A stretch of 62,350 nucleotides of DNA. It comes from Lysobacter_F sp035645555 (lineage in GTDB: Bacteria > Pseudomonadota > Gammaproteobacteria > Xanthomonadales > Xanthomonadaceae). Shown piece by piece: positions 8,197 through 17,199 of this stretch. The notes beneath the pieces are model-generated. The model was not told the origin of the DNA, made no database searches, and saw nothing but the letters and a program-made list of their open reading frames with translations. The stretch's first letter is position 1, and each line of letters begins with the position of its first letter. The stretch is from NCBI GenBank assembly GCA_035645555.1, contig DASQMI010000090.1:1-62350 (forward strand), written 5' to 3'. The translations under genes and the position numbers were made by a program.

Positions 8197-11100
8197 TCAG
8201 CGGAAGTCCCTCGACTCGGCACGCAGCGCTCCCAGCCACGGACTGAGATCTTCCAGCCGGTGGGCGATCAGGTGCTCCACCCCGTCCACGCGCTCCCAGC
8301 GTCCGCGCACCGCCATGAGCCTCGCCCCGAGCAGCGCCTTGCGCTGGCGCATCGCGAGGTCGGGCCAGACGATGACGTTGATCATGCCGTCCTCGTCTTC
8401 CAGGGTGACGAAGATCGTGCCCTTGGCGGTGGCCGGGCGCTGCCGCTGGGTGACCAGGCCCGCCACATGCACGCCGCGGCCATGGCGCATCGCGCGCAGC
8501 TCGCGCGAGCCTAGGATGCGCCGCTCGCGCAGTTGCGCGCGCAGCAGCGACATCGGATGCGCCTTCAGCGTCAGGCCCAGCGCGCGGTAGTCCGACAGGA
8601 TCTCCTCGCCCGCACGCGGCGCCGGCAGCACGATGGCGTCCTCGGGCGCATTGCCGGGCAGCAGCGGCCGCCGACGTTCGAGCCCCGCCACCGCCCAGCG
8701 CGCGGCGTGGCGATCGCCGACGAGGCCGCGCAATGCATCCGCCTCGGCGAGCGCGCGGCAGGCCTTCTCGTCGAGCCCGGCGCGCAGGCGCAGGTCGTCG
8801 AGATCGCGGAACGGCCGCTCGCCGCGCGCGGCGGCGATCGCGCGTCCCGCCGCTTCCGGCAGGCCGCGCACCTCGCGCAGGCCAAGGCGGATCGCCGGCT
8901 GCGCCCCGCCCGGCTCGCCGCCCTCCAGCGTGCAGTCCCAGTCGCTGCACTGCACGTCCACCGGTCGTACCTCGACGGGTTGCCGCTCAGGCGAGCCGCG
9001 CCGCGCGTCCTGCACGATCTGGCTCGGCGAATAGAACCCCATCGGCTGCGAGTTGAGCAGCGCGCAGGCGAACGCCGCCGGCTCATGGCGCTTCAACCAG
9101 CAGCTGATGTAGACCAGCTTGGCGAACGAGGCCGCGTGGCTCTGCGGAAATCCGTACGAGCCGAAACCCTTGATCTGCTCGAAGATCTGCTCGACGAATT
9201 CGGCCTTGTAGCCGTTGGCGAGCATGCGCGTGCGGATGCGCTCGCGGTGCGGCTCCATGTCGCCGTTGTGGCGCCAGGCGGCCATCGAGCGCCGCAGCTT
9301 GTCGGCCTCGTCGGGCGTGTAATCCGCGGCCCTCATGACCAGCTCCATCACCTGCTCCTGGAACAGCGGGATGCCGAGCGTCTTCTCGAGAATCTCCTTC
9401 ACTGCCGGCGAGGGATAGCTCACCGGCTCGCGTCCCATCCTGCGGCGCAGGTACGGATGCACCATGCCGCCCTGGATCGGCCCCGGCCGCACGATCGCCA
9501 CTTCGATCACCAGGTCGTAGAACGTCTCCGGCTTCAGCCGCGGCAGCATCGTCATCTGCGCGCGCGATTCGATCTGGAACACGCCGACGGTGTCGGCGAG
9601 CTGGATCATCGCGTACGTCGCCGGGTCCTCCTGCGGCACGCTGGTCATGCCGAGGTCGCGGCCGCGATGCGCGCGCACCAGGTCGAACGCCTTGCGGATG
9701 CAGGTCAGCATGCCGAGCGCGAGGCAGTCGACCTTGAGCATCCGCATCGTCTCCAGATCGTCCTTGTCCCACTGGATGATGGTGCGCTCGTCCATCGCCG
9801 CGTTCTCGACCGGCACCACCGTCGACAGCGGACCGTCGGAGATCACGAACCCGCCGACGTGCTGTGACAGATGGCGCGGGTGCCCGATCAGCGCCTCCGT
9901 CACGGCGAGGATGCGGGCGATCAGCGGGTTGTCGGGATCGAAGCCTGCCTCGCGCAGACGCTGCTCCATCGGCGTGCCGCCGTTGCCCCAGCCGAAGCAG
10001 CCGGCCAGCAGCGCGATCTGGTCCGGCGGCAGGCCGAACGCCTTGGCGACGTCGCGCACCGCGCTCTTGCCCTGGTAGCGGATCACCGTCGCGGCCAGCG
10101 CCGCACGCTCGCGGCCGTACTTCGCGTAGACGTACTGCAGCACCTCCTCGCGCCGCTCGTGCTCGAAATCGACGTCGATGTCAGGCGGTTCGTTGCGTTC
10201 CTTGGACAGGAACCGCGCCATCAGCAGGCGGCTCTCGGCCGGGTTCACCGCGGTGATGCCGAGCGCGTAGCAGACCGCGGAGTTGGCCGAGGAACCACGT
10301 CCCTGGCACAGGATCCCGCGGCCGCGCGCGAAGCGGACGATGTCCTCGACGGTGAGGAAGAACGCTTCGTATTTCAGCTCGGCGATCAGCGCGAGCTCGG
10401 CCTCGATCTGTTCGATCACCTTGGGCGGGGCGCCCCCAGGCCAATGGCAGGCCACGCCTTCGTAGGTGAGCCGGCGCAGGTGCGAGCCCGGCGTCTCACC
10501 TTGGGGCACCAGTTCGCGCGGGTAGCGGTAGGTGGTGTTCTTCTCCAGGTCGTAGGTGCAGCGCTCGGCCAGCGCGACCGCGTTGTCGAGCAGCGCGCGC
10601 GGGTAGATGTTGGCGAGCGCGCGACGGTGGCGCAGGTGGCGCTCGCCGTTGCGGAACAGGTGCGCGCCGCATTCGGCCAGCGGCAGGCCGTGGCGGATCG
10701 CGGTCATCGTGTCCTGCAGCACGCGCTGGCGCCGCGTGGCCATGTGCACGTCGCCCGCGGCCACCGGCGTCATCCCGAGCGCCTCGGCGAGCGCGAGCAA
10801 CTCGCGCAGACGCGCGGCATCGTCCTCGTCGCGATGCAGTTCGACCGCAAGATATGCGCGTTCGCCGAACACGCGGCGCAGCCACTGCCCCGGTTCGGCG
10901 TCGATCGCACGCCCCGGCATGCGCGCGGGCAGCCACAGCGCGAACACGCCGGAGGCCCCGCCCGCGAACAGCGCTTCCACGTCCGCGCGTGCCAGCCGGT
11001 AGGCGCCCTTCTCCGCCGCGCGGCGGCCGCGGGTGATCAGCTCGCACAGGCGCGTGTAGCCGTCGGCGTTCTCCACCAGCAGCACGAAGCGGGTACCGTC

Positions 11101-11436
11101 CTCCAGCCGGAATTCGCTGCCGACGATCAGCCGCACGCCGGTGGCTTTCGACGCCTCGAGCGCGCGCACGATGCCGGCGAGCGAACACTCGTCGGTGATG
11201 GCGAGCGCGCGATAGCCGCATTGGGCCGCGCGTGCGAACAGCTGCTCGGCGTTCGCCGCGCCGCGCAGGAAGCTGAAGTCGCTGAGGCAGTGCAGTTCCG
11301 CGTACGGCGGCAGCGCGTCGTCGAGCGGGTCGTCGTTGGCCGCGCCGCGCAGGCGCGCGGCCACCTGCAGCGCGCGCGGGACGCGGTCGCCCGGCGTCTC
11401 GCGGTCCACGCCATCGACGGCGTCGTCCCAGCTCAT
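8197..11436 (-). CDS. dnaE2: Error-prone DNA polymerase DnaE2 (ImuC)
   Basis: A 1079-residue C-family DNA polymerase of the DnaE2/ImuC type, which extends past lesions during SOS mutagenesis. An N-terminal PHP domain (about residues 45-330) begins with AELHCLSDFSFLRG. The polymerase core contains the acidic motif PPDIDVDFEHERREEV (catalytic Asp residues) and RGRGSSANSAVCY. The C-terminal part holds helix-hairpin-helix and OB-fold segments ending near VEHLIAHRLEDLSPWL. The length fits DnaE2 rather than replicative DnaE (~1160), and the lack of a beta-clamp/tau-rich tail agrees. The start ATG at 11436 overlaps the imuB stop by four bases, making it the last gene of the lexA-imuA-imuB-dnaE2 operon. 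Confidence 0.95.
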   Translation of the reverse strand: MSWDDAVDGVDRETPGDRVPRALQVAARLRGAANDDPLDDALPPYAELHCLSDFSFLRGAANAEQLFARAAQCGYRALAITDECSLAGIVRALEASKATGVRLIVGSEFRLEDGTRFVLLVENADGYTRLCELITRGRRAAEKGAYRLARADVEALFAGGASGVFALWLPARMPGRAIDAEPGQWLRRVFGERAYLAVELHRDEDDAARLRELLALAEALGMTPVAAGDVHMATRRQRVLQDTMTAIRHGLPLAECGAHLFRNGERHLRHRRALANIYPRALLDNAVALAERCTYDLEKNTTYRYPRELVPQGETPGSHLRRLTYEGVACHWPGGAPPKVIEQIEAELALIAELKYEAFFLTVEDIVRFARGRGILCQGRGSSANSAVCYALGITAVNPAESRLLMARFLSKERNEPPDIDVDFEHERREEVLQYVYAKYGRERAALAATVIRYQGKSAVRDVAKAFGLPPDQIALLAGCFGWGNGGTPMEQRLREAGFDPDNPLIARILAVTEALIGHPRHLSQHVGGFVISDGPLSTVVPVENAAMDERTIIQWDKDDLETMRMLKVDCLALGMLTCIRKAFDLVRAHRGRDLGMTSVPQEDPATYAMIQLADTVGVFQIESRAQMTMLPRLKPETFYDLVIEVAIVRPGPIQGGMVHPYLRRRMGREPVSYPSPAVKEILEKTLGIPLFQEQVMELVMRAADYTPDEADKLRRSMAAWRHNGDMEPHRERIRTRMLANGYKAEFVEQIFEQIKGFGSYGFPQSHAASFAKLVYISCWLKRHEPAAFACALLNSQPMGFYSPSQIVQDARRGSPERQPVEVRPVDVQCSDWDCTLEGGEPGGAQPAIRLGLREVRGLPEAAGRAIAAARGERPFRDLDDLRLRAGLDEKACRALAEADALRGLVGDRHAARWAVAGLERRRPLLPGNAPEDAIVLPAPRAGEEILSDYRALGLTLKAHPMSLLRAQLRERRILGSRELRAMRHGRGVHVAGLVTQRQRPATAKGTIFVTLEDEDGMINVIVWPDLAMRQRKALLGARLMAVRGRWERVDGVEHLIAHRLEDLSPWLGALRAESRDFR

Positions 11437-12857
11437 GCGAACCAGCCGTGCAGCATCCAGCCGTCACGTTCGCCGGCGGGCACGAACGCCCAAGCGCGCT
11501 GTCCCTGCGAGGTTTCGAGGACGTAGTAGTCGCGGCGCTGGTCGTCGCCATCCCACCAGCCGCTCTCCAGGCGTTCGGGGCCGGCGAGGATGCGCAGGCC
11601 GTGGTCGCGTAATGGAACGGGCCGATCGAGCAGCAGCGCAGGACGCGGCGGGCGCAATGGCGCGGGTGCCGCGCAGGCGGCATCTTCGTCCACACCCGCC
11701 TTGCGCCAGGCGCGCTCGGGACGCGGATCGCCGGTGGCCGCGAGCCGGTACACCGCCTCGTCGCCCAGCCGCGCGCGCAGGCGCTCGCGCAGCTGCGGCC
11801 AGGACACGGCCTGCGCAGGCCGGGTGTCGAACAGATCGCGCGAGGGCGGCACGAACGGCGGCAGTTCCTCGGCGATCAGCCGCACGCCGATCGCAGCGGC
11901 TGGCAGGCTCGCCTGTTCCAGCCGGTTGCGCGCGATCTCGAACAGCAGCGCGGCATCGCGCTCGGGCGCCAGCAGGCCGACCTCGACGTCGGTATGCGCG
12001 CGGTCGTGCTCCAGCCGCAGTACGAAGCGCTGGACGCCGCCGTCGCGCGCGGACAGGTGCACGGCGAGGTCGCCAGTCAGCCGCCGCAGCGGGAACAGCA
12101 GCGCCTGATGGCTTTCGACCTCGTAGCCGAGTTCGATGCGCGCATCGAAGCGGTCGGGCGGTACGAAGAAATCGAGCGGATCGTCGGCGTCGCCATACAG
12201 GCGGTCGAGATGCTCCAGCAGCGCCGCGCCGAACCGGCGCCGCAATCCGGCGCGCGGTAGCCGGCGCACGTCGGCGAGCGTGCGTGCGCCCATGTCGTGC
12301 AGGCGCGCGCCGGCGTCGTCGGGCAACCCGGCGCGGCGGGCAGGCACGCGGTCGAGCACCGCGGGCAACGCCGCCGGATTGGCGATCGCCAGCCCGTCAC
12401 GAAGAGCAGCGAACACCCGCGCCGCGCGCGGCGTGGGCGCCAGCGCGATCGCATGCGCGAAGCCCAGTTCGGTCAGTTCCTCGCGCAGCCGCGCCTGCAG
12501 TTGCGGCCATTCGCCGAACAGGCGGAAGCTCGCGTGTACTTCGAGCACGATCGCATCCTCGCCCTGCAGGCTCACCAGCGAGCTGTGCCGGTAGGCCCAA
12601 TGCGCGAGCATGGTGCGGTCGGCACGCTCCTGCGCCGGGTCGCCTTCGACGAACACCGCTTCCGCGCACAGCGCATGCGCCGCGCCGAGGCGCATGCCGG
12701 GCTTCAGGCCGGCCGCGGCGGCCGCGGCATTGACCGCGCGCAGGCTGCGCAGATGCGCCGGGCCGTGCACCAGTGCGAGCGGCCGCGCGGGATCGGCGCT
12801 GCGCCGCAGGACGCTGTCGAGCGCGAGATGCGGCAGTGCGATGCAGGCCCACAGCAT
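11433..12857 (-). CDS. imuB: ImuB, Y-family-polymerase-like mutagenesis protein
   Basis: A 474-residue ImuB/DinB-like protein. I start it at the ATG at 12857 (MLWACIALPHLALD), four bases after the imuA stop; the frame is open further upstream but only as an antisense shadow of imuA. ImuB is a catalytically dead Y-family homologue that bridges the clamp and DnaE2. The palm begins with LALDSVLRR, where active Y-family polymerases have an acidic DxD-type start, and helix-hairpin-helix sequence (LARARTLADVRRLPRAGL-like) lies near the middle. A C-terminal little-finger-like region follows. It is translationally coupled to dnaE2 by an ATGA overlap. Confidence 0.9.
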   Translation of the reverse strand: MLWACIALPHLALDSVLRRSADPARPLALVHGPAHLRSLRAVNAAAAAAGLKPGMRLGAAHALCAEAVFVEGDPAQERADRTMLAHWAYRHSSLVSLQGEDAIVLEVHASFRLFGEWPQLQARLREELTELGFAHAIALAPTPRAARVFAALRDGLAIANPAALPAVLDRVPARRAGLPDDAGARLHDMGARTLADVRRLPRAGLRRRFGAALLEHLDRLYGDADDPLDFFVPPDRFDARIELGYEVESHQALLFPLRRLTGDLAVHLSARDGGVQRFVLRLEHDRAHTDVEVGLLAPERDAALLFEIARNRLEQASLPAAAIGVRLIAEELPPFVPPSRDLFDTRPAQAVSWPQLRERLRARLGDEAVYRLAATGDPRPERAWRKAGVDEDAACAAPAPLRPPRPALLLDRPVPLRDHGLRILAGPERLESGWWDGDDQRRDYYVLETSQGQRAWAFVPAGERDGWMLHGWFA

Positions 12858-12861
12858 GGGC

Positions 12862-13482
12862 TCACCCCACCCGTCCCGGCGGCACGAACGGCGTGGCCGG
12901 CGCCTGCCCGCCGCGGCATTTGCGCACGTGCCAGCGGCCCTGCGCGTGTTCGAGACGCAACGCGGCCGGCGACGGATTGGCCGCGTGCCGGCGGTCGCGG
13001 ATCGCGAAGCCGAGGCAGTCGCCGGTATCGGCCGCGACCTGCAGCCGCCGCAGCGCCGGGCCATCGGCCTGCAGCGGCCAACCGAGCACCGCCGCGAACG
13101 CCGCGCTGCGCAGGCACTGCTCGAACGTCCACAGCGCGCGCTTGCCGTCCGCCTCGACGATTTCGAGCCTGCGCAGGTCCACGCCCGCCGCCTGCCACGC
13201 CGGCGCGTACGGCCGGTACGGCGGCGCCACCACCGCGACGAGCTGGCCGGCCTGGGTCAACCGTGCGAACGTCGGCATCAACAGCGCCAGCTCGCCCACG
13301 CCGTCGGCCGGAATCAGCAGCTCGCTCAACGCGCCGCGCGGCCATCCCGAAAGCGGCAGCAGCGCATCCAGCGCGGCGAAGCCGGTCGATTCCCCGCTGG
13401 GTGCGGCCACCGCACTGCGCGCGGCGCGCCAGACCGTGCGCGCAGCCAGCAGGGATTCCAGCGGGACGTCCTGCGCGGCCAT
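12862..13482 (-). CDS. imuA: ImuA, RecA-like translesion accessory protein
   Basis: A 206-residue protein of the ImuA (SulA/RecA-like) family, which works with ImuB and DnaE2 in damage-induced mutagenesis. It starts MAAQDVPLESLLAARTVW and contains the family-typical GFAALDALLPLSGWPRGAL segment, where RecA relatives carry the P-loop, and SELLIPADGVGELALLMP. A canonical Walker A is not visible, as is usual for ImuA. The C terminus is basic with a CRGG motif. The gene begins two bases after the lexA stop and ends four bases before imuB, so all four genes are one operon controlled from the lexA promoter. Confidence 0.88.
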   Translation of the reverse strand: MAAQDVPLESLLAARTVWRAARSAVAAPSGESTGFAALDALLPLSGWPRGALSELLIPADGVGELALLMPTFARLTQAGQLVAVVAPPYRPYAPAWQAAGVDLRRLEIVEADGKRALWTFEQCLRSAAFAAVLGWPLQADGPALRRLQVAADTGDCLGFAIRDRRHAANPSPAALRLEHAQGRWHVRKCRGGQAPATPFVPPGRVG

Positions 13483-13484
13483 GG

Positions 13485-14126
13485 TCAGTCGGGGCGCACC
13501 AGCCCGCAGTAGAGGCCTTCGATCGCGAAATCGGCGCCGGGCGGCACCTCGATCGGTGCGTAGTCGGGATTGCGCGGCAGCAGCCGGATCGCGTCCGCGG
13601 TGCGCTGCAGCCGCTTGATGGTCAGCTCGCCGTCGATGCGCGCGACCACCGTCTGCCCGTCGCGCGCGTCGCTGGCGCGCTTCACCGCCACCAGGTCGCC
13701 GTCGAGGATGCCGTCGTCGCGCATCGAGTCGCCCTGCACGCGCAGCAGGTAGTCCGGCCGCGTGGAAAACAGCGCGCGGTCGAGCACGTAGTGGCGCTCG
13801 ATGCCCGCATCCGGGCCGATCGGCGCACCGGCCGCCACCCGGCCGAGGACCGGCAGCTCCAGCCGGTCCTCGCGTCCTTGCGCACGCGGCCGAGCCGCGG
13901 TCGCCGCCTTCCCCGGGCCGCTCAGCCGGATCCCGCGCGCCGCGTTCGGTCGCACGCTCAGGTAGCCGGCCTGCTCCAGCCGCCGCACGTGCTTGTGCGC
14001 CGCGCAGGCTTGGCGGAAGCCGAACGCCGCCGCGATCTCCTGCAGGGTCGGCGGCACGCCCTCACTGTCGGTATGGGCGCGGATGAAGGCCAGGATCGCG
14101 GCCTGACGGTCGGTGAGTTCGCTCAT
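13485..14126 (-). CDS. lexA: LexA-family SOS repressor (LexA2 type)
   Basis: A 213-residue LexA protease-repressor. The N-terminal winged helix (about residues 1-65, TDRQAAILAFIRAH...) differs from the classic LexA recognition helix (AFGFRQACAAHKHVRRLE), as expected for the cassette-linked LexA2. The linker carries the Ala-Gly self-cleavage site at about residues 99-100 in RVAAGAP. The catalytic dyad is Ser near 134 (QGDSMRDD) and Lys near 171 (ELTIKRLQ), 37 residues apart as in E. coli LexA. It heads the imuA-imuB-dnaE2 operon, so it very likely represses itself and the mutasome until RecA-triggered cleavage. Xanthomonads usually have a second lexA next to recA, which is not in this window. 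Confidence 0.92.
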   Translation of the reverse strand: MSELTDRQAAILAFIRAHTDSEGVPPTLQEIAAAFGFRQACAAHKHVRRLEQAGYLSVRPNAARGIRLSGPGKAATAARPRAQGREDRLELPVLGRVAAGAPIGPDAGIERHYVLDRALFSTRPDYLLRVQGDSMRDDGILDGDLVAVKRASDARDGQTVVARIDGELTIKRLQRTADAIRLLPRNPDYAPIEVPPGADFAIEGLYCGLVRPD

Positions 14127-14137
14127 CGGCAGGGCTC

Positions 14138-14155
14138 GGTAAAAGGATTTTTACC
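14138..14155 (-). promoter_or_regulatory. Putative LexA2 operator in the imu operon leader
   Basis: An 18-base interrupted palindrome with perfect 7-base arms, GGTAAAA-N4-TTTTACC, 11 bases upstream of the lexA start and 9 bases downstream of a TATACT hexamer. Its place between promoter and start codon fits an autoregulatory operator. The motif is not the E. coli SOS box; LexA2 proteins recognise divergent sites. The palindrome is seen directly; its binding by LexA2 is an inference. Confidence 0.6.
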
Positions 14156-14164
14156 TTTGCGGGC

Positions 14165-14170
14165 AGTATA
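14165..14170 (-). promoter_or_regulatory. Possible -10 element of the lexA-imu operon
   Basis: The hexamer TATACT read on the minus strand, in GC-rich surroundings, placed so that transcription would start just before the operator palindrome. No matching -35 hexamer is present at 16-18 bases: a TTGAGA lies 28 bases upstream, too far. The promoter may therefore be weak or regulated. Confidence 0.45.
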
Positions 14171-14412
14171 CGCCCGCGCCCATTGGGCGCCCGTGCCGTC
14201 TCAAGGGTTGAGCCTGAACGGGGTGGAAAGCGGCCGGGGATCACCGGCCGCGAGCGGCCGCGCGCAGGTCCGGGTTACCTCTCTCCGGTCGCGCCTTGAT
14301 CCTCTGGATCGCTGCCGCTGCGACTCACGTTCGCATTACCACCCCGTCAGGAGCGACAAGGTGCGACTTCACGGACAGCGGCCGCACCTGCGCATGAGCT
14401 GAGCGATCCGAA

Positions 14413-15315
14413 TCAATCCTGCATCAAAGGGATCTGCAATCGAACTCGCTCATCCGCAATCTCGATTTCCAACGTCACAGGCGTCACCGCATCCATGAGC
14501 TCAGCTACAAAGAAGCCATTGAACGTTGCACCGGGAGCCACATAGCCACTCGTCAAGTAGCCCTCCGGACCTGTCGGCAACGGCGTTGCGCGACTGGCAC
14601 TTTTCAGAGCAGTTCCGGCGAGATTGCGAGCTACCGTTGTAGCAGGCCTAGGCCGCCCCCAGCCGGTGAAATTCGGCAGGGATCGTAGTGCTCTACGCCC
14701 CCGCGAAGCTGCACGGCCAGACGGTGTAGCTTCCGTCGAATTCAGCACAGTTAACTGATAACTCCCTTGAAAAACCCGTATCAGGCCGCGACTGATATAA
14801 ACCCGGGCAGAGCCGTGATTGCCCACCGATAACGCGATCTTCAGATGTCGCCCATCTGGCGGCAGGGCACCCGCCTTGATTGATATCAAACAGGAGGCGG
14901 GACTTTCCACGCGGCTCACGCATTCGCTCACTAGCCCAGGTTGTTTGCCCTCCCCCTGCCCTCCCGCTTGGATGCTCGGTGACTCCTCTTGCATGTCCGG
15001 TATTACGCGACGCGCTCGATGACTCCCTGCGTCCTGGGTGTCGTCGCCTGGACGATGTAGCAATTCGAGCAGAGCCGGACCCGCCGGTGAGTAGCCTGCC
15101 GAATACGCCTGCTCATACAGACGCTTTGCCGCCTCCCTATCAGCCGGAACCCCGTCACCAGAATCCAGCCGGCGCGCGTATCGGAACTGACACTCCGGAA
15201 CACCAGCCTCCGCGCATTTGCGGAGGGCATCCACGGAGAGCTCGACCTGGGCTAAAGCTACAGGCGCTGCAAAGAACAGCGCCGTAAAAGCGGCACACCT
15301 GTACAAACCCTCCAT
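14413..15315 (-). CDS. Secreted Sel1-like repeat protein, hypothetical
   Basis: A 300-residue protein with a signal peptide (cleavage expected after about residue 22, ...ALAQVEL). Residues ~30-85 match one or two Sel1/TPR-like repeats (CQFRYARRLDSGDGVPADREAAKRLYEQAY). The rest, about residues 110-300, looks like a beta-rich domain that I do not recognise. Its codon use is visibly less GC-rich than that of the flanking genes, which suggests recent acquisition. The start at 15315 is preceded by a short gap to the M14 gene stop at 15324, in the same direction, so the two could be one transcript. Confidence 0.6.
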   Translation of the reverse strand: MEGLYRCAAFTALFFAAPVALAQVELSVDALRKCAEAGVPECQFRYARRLDSGDGVPADREAAKRLYEQAYSAGYSPAGPALLELLHRPGDDTQDAGSHRARRVIPDMQEESPSIQAGGQGEGKQPGLVSECVSRVESPASCLISIKAGALPPDGRHLKIALSVGNHGSARVYISRGLIRVFQGSYQLTVLNSTEATPSGRAASRGRRALRSLPNFTGWGRPRPATTVARNLAGTALKSASRATPLPTGPEGYLTSGYVAPGATFNGFFVAELMDAVTPVTLEIEIADERVRLQIPLMQD

Positions 15316-15323
15316 TCACCACC

Positions 15324-16256
15324 TCATTGCTGATAGTTGTGCCCCAGCGCGTAATCCAGCGCTGCGCGTACCGCGGCGACCTGCGCGGCGTTGCACTGTT
15401 CGGGCGTCGCCCGCGGGCTGTCGGGATAGACCTCGGTGGTGGTGCGGTAGCGCGCAGCGGTGATGCCGCCGCACAAGCCGAGCTCGCGCAGCGGATAGCG
15501 GATCACGCCAGGCGCGACCACCGGCGAACCGATGATCTGGCCGTTGGCATCCGCCGGCGCGATGTGGGTGACCTTCGCCACCGCCTCGATGATCGCCGCC
15601 TGGAAACCGGGCTGCGGATTCTCGGTGTCATCGACGAGATAGAAGCCGTCGGGGATCCCGTCCGGCTCGAACGGCTTGCCGTCGCGCGCGGCGAGCGCGG
15701 GACGGAACTCGGTCTCGTCGGAATCGGTGGTTTCGTGCAGGTCGATGTGCACGAGGAAGCGGTCGCGCAGCGGCGCGATCAGCCGCAGCAGTGCGGCCGA
15801 CTCCTCGGCCGGACTGTTCTCGCGGAACGAGCGGTTCGGATCGATCGCGTGCGGGTTCCAGCGGTGGATGCGTTCGTACGCCCACGGGCTGATGCACGGC
15901 GCCACCAGCAGGTTGATGCGCCCGGCGTAGTCGGCCATGTGGTGTTCTGCGAACTGCAGCGCGCCGTGCACGCCGCTGGTCTCGTAGCCATGGACGCCGC
16001 CGGTCACCAGCGCGCAGGGCAGCGCGTCGTCCCACTCGCGGCTGCGGATGGCGTACAGCGGATACGCGTCCGGCGGATAGTCGAGATGCCCGTACTGCAC
16101 CACGTCGAAGCGCGCACGCAGCCGCTCGATGACGCTCAGCACGTCGTCGGCATAGCTGCGCTTGCGGGTCTGGCGGGAACGCCATTCGGCCTTCTCGGCC
16201 GCGCCCCACGGGCGGCCGGGCGTGCCGATCGGATACGAAGCAGTCTGCATGTCCAT
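15324..16256 (-). CDS. M14 family zinc carboxypeptidase-like protein
   Basis: About 310 residues from the ATG at 16256; MQTASYP at 16250 is an equally plausible start, and an open frame extends to 16418 without domain content. It has the M14 zinc-ligand pattern: HGYE (His ~89, Glu ~92) in TGGVHGYETSGVHG, then the third His ~174 in IDLHETTDSD, and a candidate catalytic Glu ~275 in RTTTEVYPDS. An NRSFREN stretch matches the substrate-binding Asn-Arg pair of carboxypeptidases. No signal peptide is seen, so it is probably cytoplasmic. The family acts on peptides or murein peptides; the substrate is unknown here. Confidence 0.8.
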   Translation of the reverse strand: MDMQTASYPIGTPGRPWGAAEKAEWRSRQTRKRSYADDVLSVIERLRARFDVVQYGHLDYPPDAYPLYAIRSREWDDALPCALVTGGVHGYETSGVHGALQFAEHHMADYAGRINLLVAPCISPWAYERIHRWNPHAIDPNRSFRENSPAEESAALLRLIAPLRDRFLVHIDLHETTDSDETEFRPALAARDGKPFEPDGIPDGFYLVDDTENPQPGFQAAIIEAVAKVTHIAPADANGQIIGSPVVAPGVIRYPLRELGLCGGITAARYRTTTEVYPDSPRATPEQCNAAQVAAVRAALDYALGHNYQQ

Positions 16257-16395
16257 CGTTCTTGCGGCGGCGGTGGCCGGCGAATGTAGCACCGCGCCTG
16301 CCGGAACCGGCCACGCGGTTGCGTTTGTGCGTCCGCACATCACACGCATTGCGTCAAGGGCGCCGCCGCGACCGCGTCGCGCGGGATCGTCGTGC

Positions 16396-16470
16396 TCAAC
16401 CTCCCGCCAACCCTCCACCCATCCGCCCGGGCAGCGTCGCGCTGCTCGGCATCGGGGTCGTCGCGGCCAC
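16396..16470 (-). pseudogene. Frame-shifted relic of the small LPGRMGGGLAGG protein gene
   Basis: Read on the minus strand, this stretch encodes DDPDAEQRDA in one frame and then LPGRMGGGLAGG plus a stop (tga at 16396-16398) in another. The intact gene at 20974-21177 has the same segments in one frame. About five bases are missing between the two parts. Codons for the conserved tail differ at several third positions, so this is an old paralogue or orthologue relic, not a recent copy. No start codon or N-terminal half is recognisable. Confidence 0.65.
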
Positions 16471-16557
16471 TACACCACCTGCCGCATCCGGTGACGTTGG
16501 GCACGCGAAGTCAAGACTTGCGTGAGTAGCGGACAGCCCGTACCCGCCTCCGCCGCC

Positions 16558-16908
16558 CTACTCCGTTAGCCTATAGAGCCAGCGCCGCAGGTGCCGTCGC
16601 AGTCGAGCGAGGCGCCTGCTTTCTCGCTCCAGATGCTCCAGATGCGCGCGAAGCAACCGATGCAGTTCCTCGCTGCCATCCTTATGCCCCAGGATTTGCG
16701 CAATTTGGCGCATCGATAATCCGGCGCGGCGCGCACGGTACACCAGGCGCGCGCGACGCACGTCCTCCGCAGAGTACTGCCGATAGCCGCTCTTCGTCCT
16801 GGCGGCTCGAGGAATCAATCCGCGGCGCTCATACAACCGCAGCGTAGCGGCGCTCACGCCAATGCGGCGCGCCGCCTCGCCGATATCGATCGGTTCGGTA
16901 CGGGACAT
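16558..16908 (-). CDS. MerR-family transcriptional regulator
   Basis: A 116-residue MerR protein starting at the ATG at 16908 (MSRTEPIDIGEAARRIGVSAATLRLYERRGLIP). The winged helix-turn-helix covers about residues 8-76, with the usual second helix SGYRQYSAEDVRRARLV. A dimerisation helix (LRAHLEHLERESRRLARLRRHL) follows. The protein stops soon after, without a Cys-containing metal loop or ligand domain, so it is not a typical metal or drug sensor. It could be a regulator of the CueR/SoxR-like short class or of the LiuR group, but the liu genes are 26 kb away and I would not assign it. An upstream ATG at 16998 adds 30 non-conserved residues. Confidence 0.82.
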   Translation of the reverse strand: MSRTEPIDIGEAARRIGVSAATLRLYERRGLIPRAARTKSGYRQYSAEDVRRARLVYRARRAGLSMRQIAQILGHKDGSEELHRLLRAHLEHLERESRRLARLRRHLRRWLYRLTE

Positions 16909-17199
16909 AGTGCACATGGACACGCGCGACGTGCTGGATCTCCTCCCGGCACGTCGATACGTCTCGGAGGCATGCGCATCGAGGAGCCCAGCACGCAAGA
17001 GGGCGGATCGTACCTATCTGGAACGTTGCGCATCAGCGACCTTTATGGCCAGCACCGTTTCATCTGTGGTCGTAGTAGGAGCGACGAATGCCTGTGCCCC
17101 GGCGCCCCCTCGCCCGAGCTAGGTAACGATGGCAGCTGTCTTGACCTTGCAGCTGGTGCAGGGAGAAACATCCCGCGCTCCTACTAACCGGAGCCCGCA

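Noticed and set aside
5953..8514. An 853-codon open frame on the plus strand
   Set aside because: It is the antisense shadow of the M13 peptidase gene in GC-rich DNA; its product is Arg/His/Leu-rich with no domain, and the minus-strand gene has complete motifs.
16558..16908. MerR regulator as LiuR, regulator of the leucine genes
   Set aside because: It is 26 kb from the liu genes, has no matching operator near them that I could see, and other MerR subgroups fit as well.
16972..17187. A 71-codon plus-strand frame before the adhesin gene
   Set aside because: No ribosome-binding site, odd composition, and it fills the adhesin promoter region.
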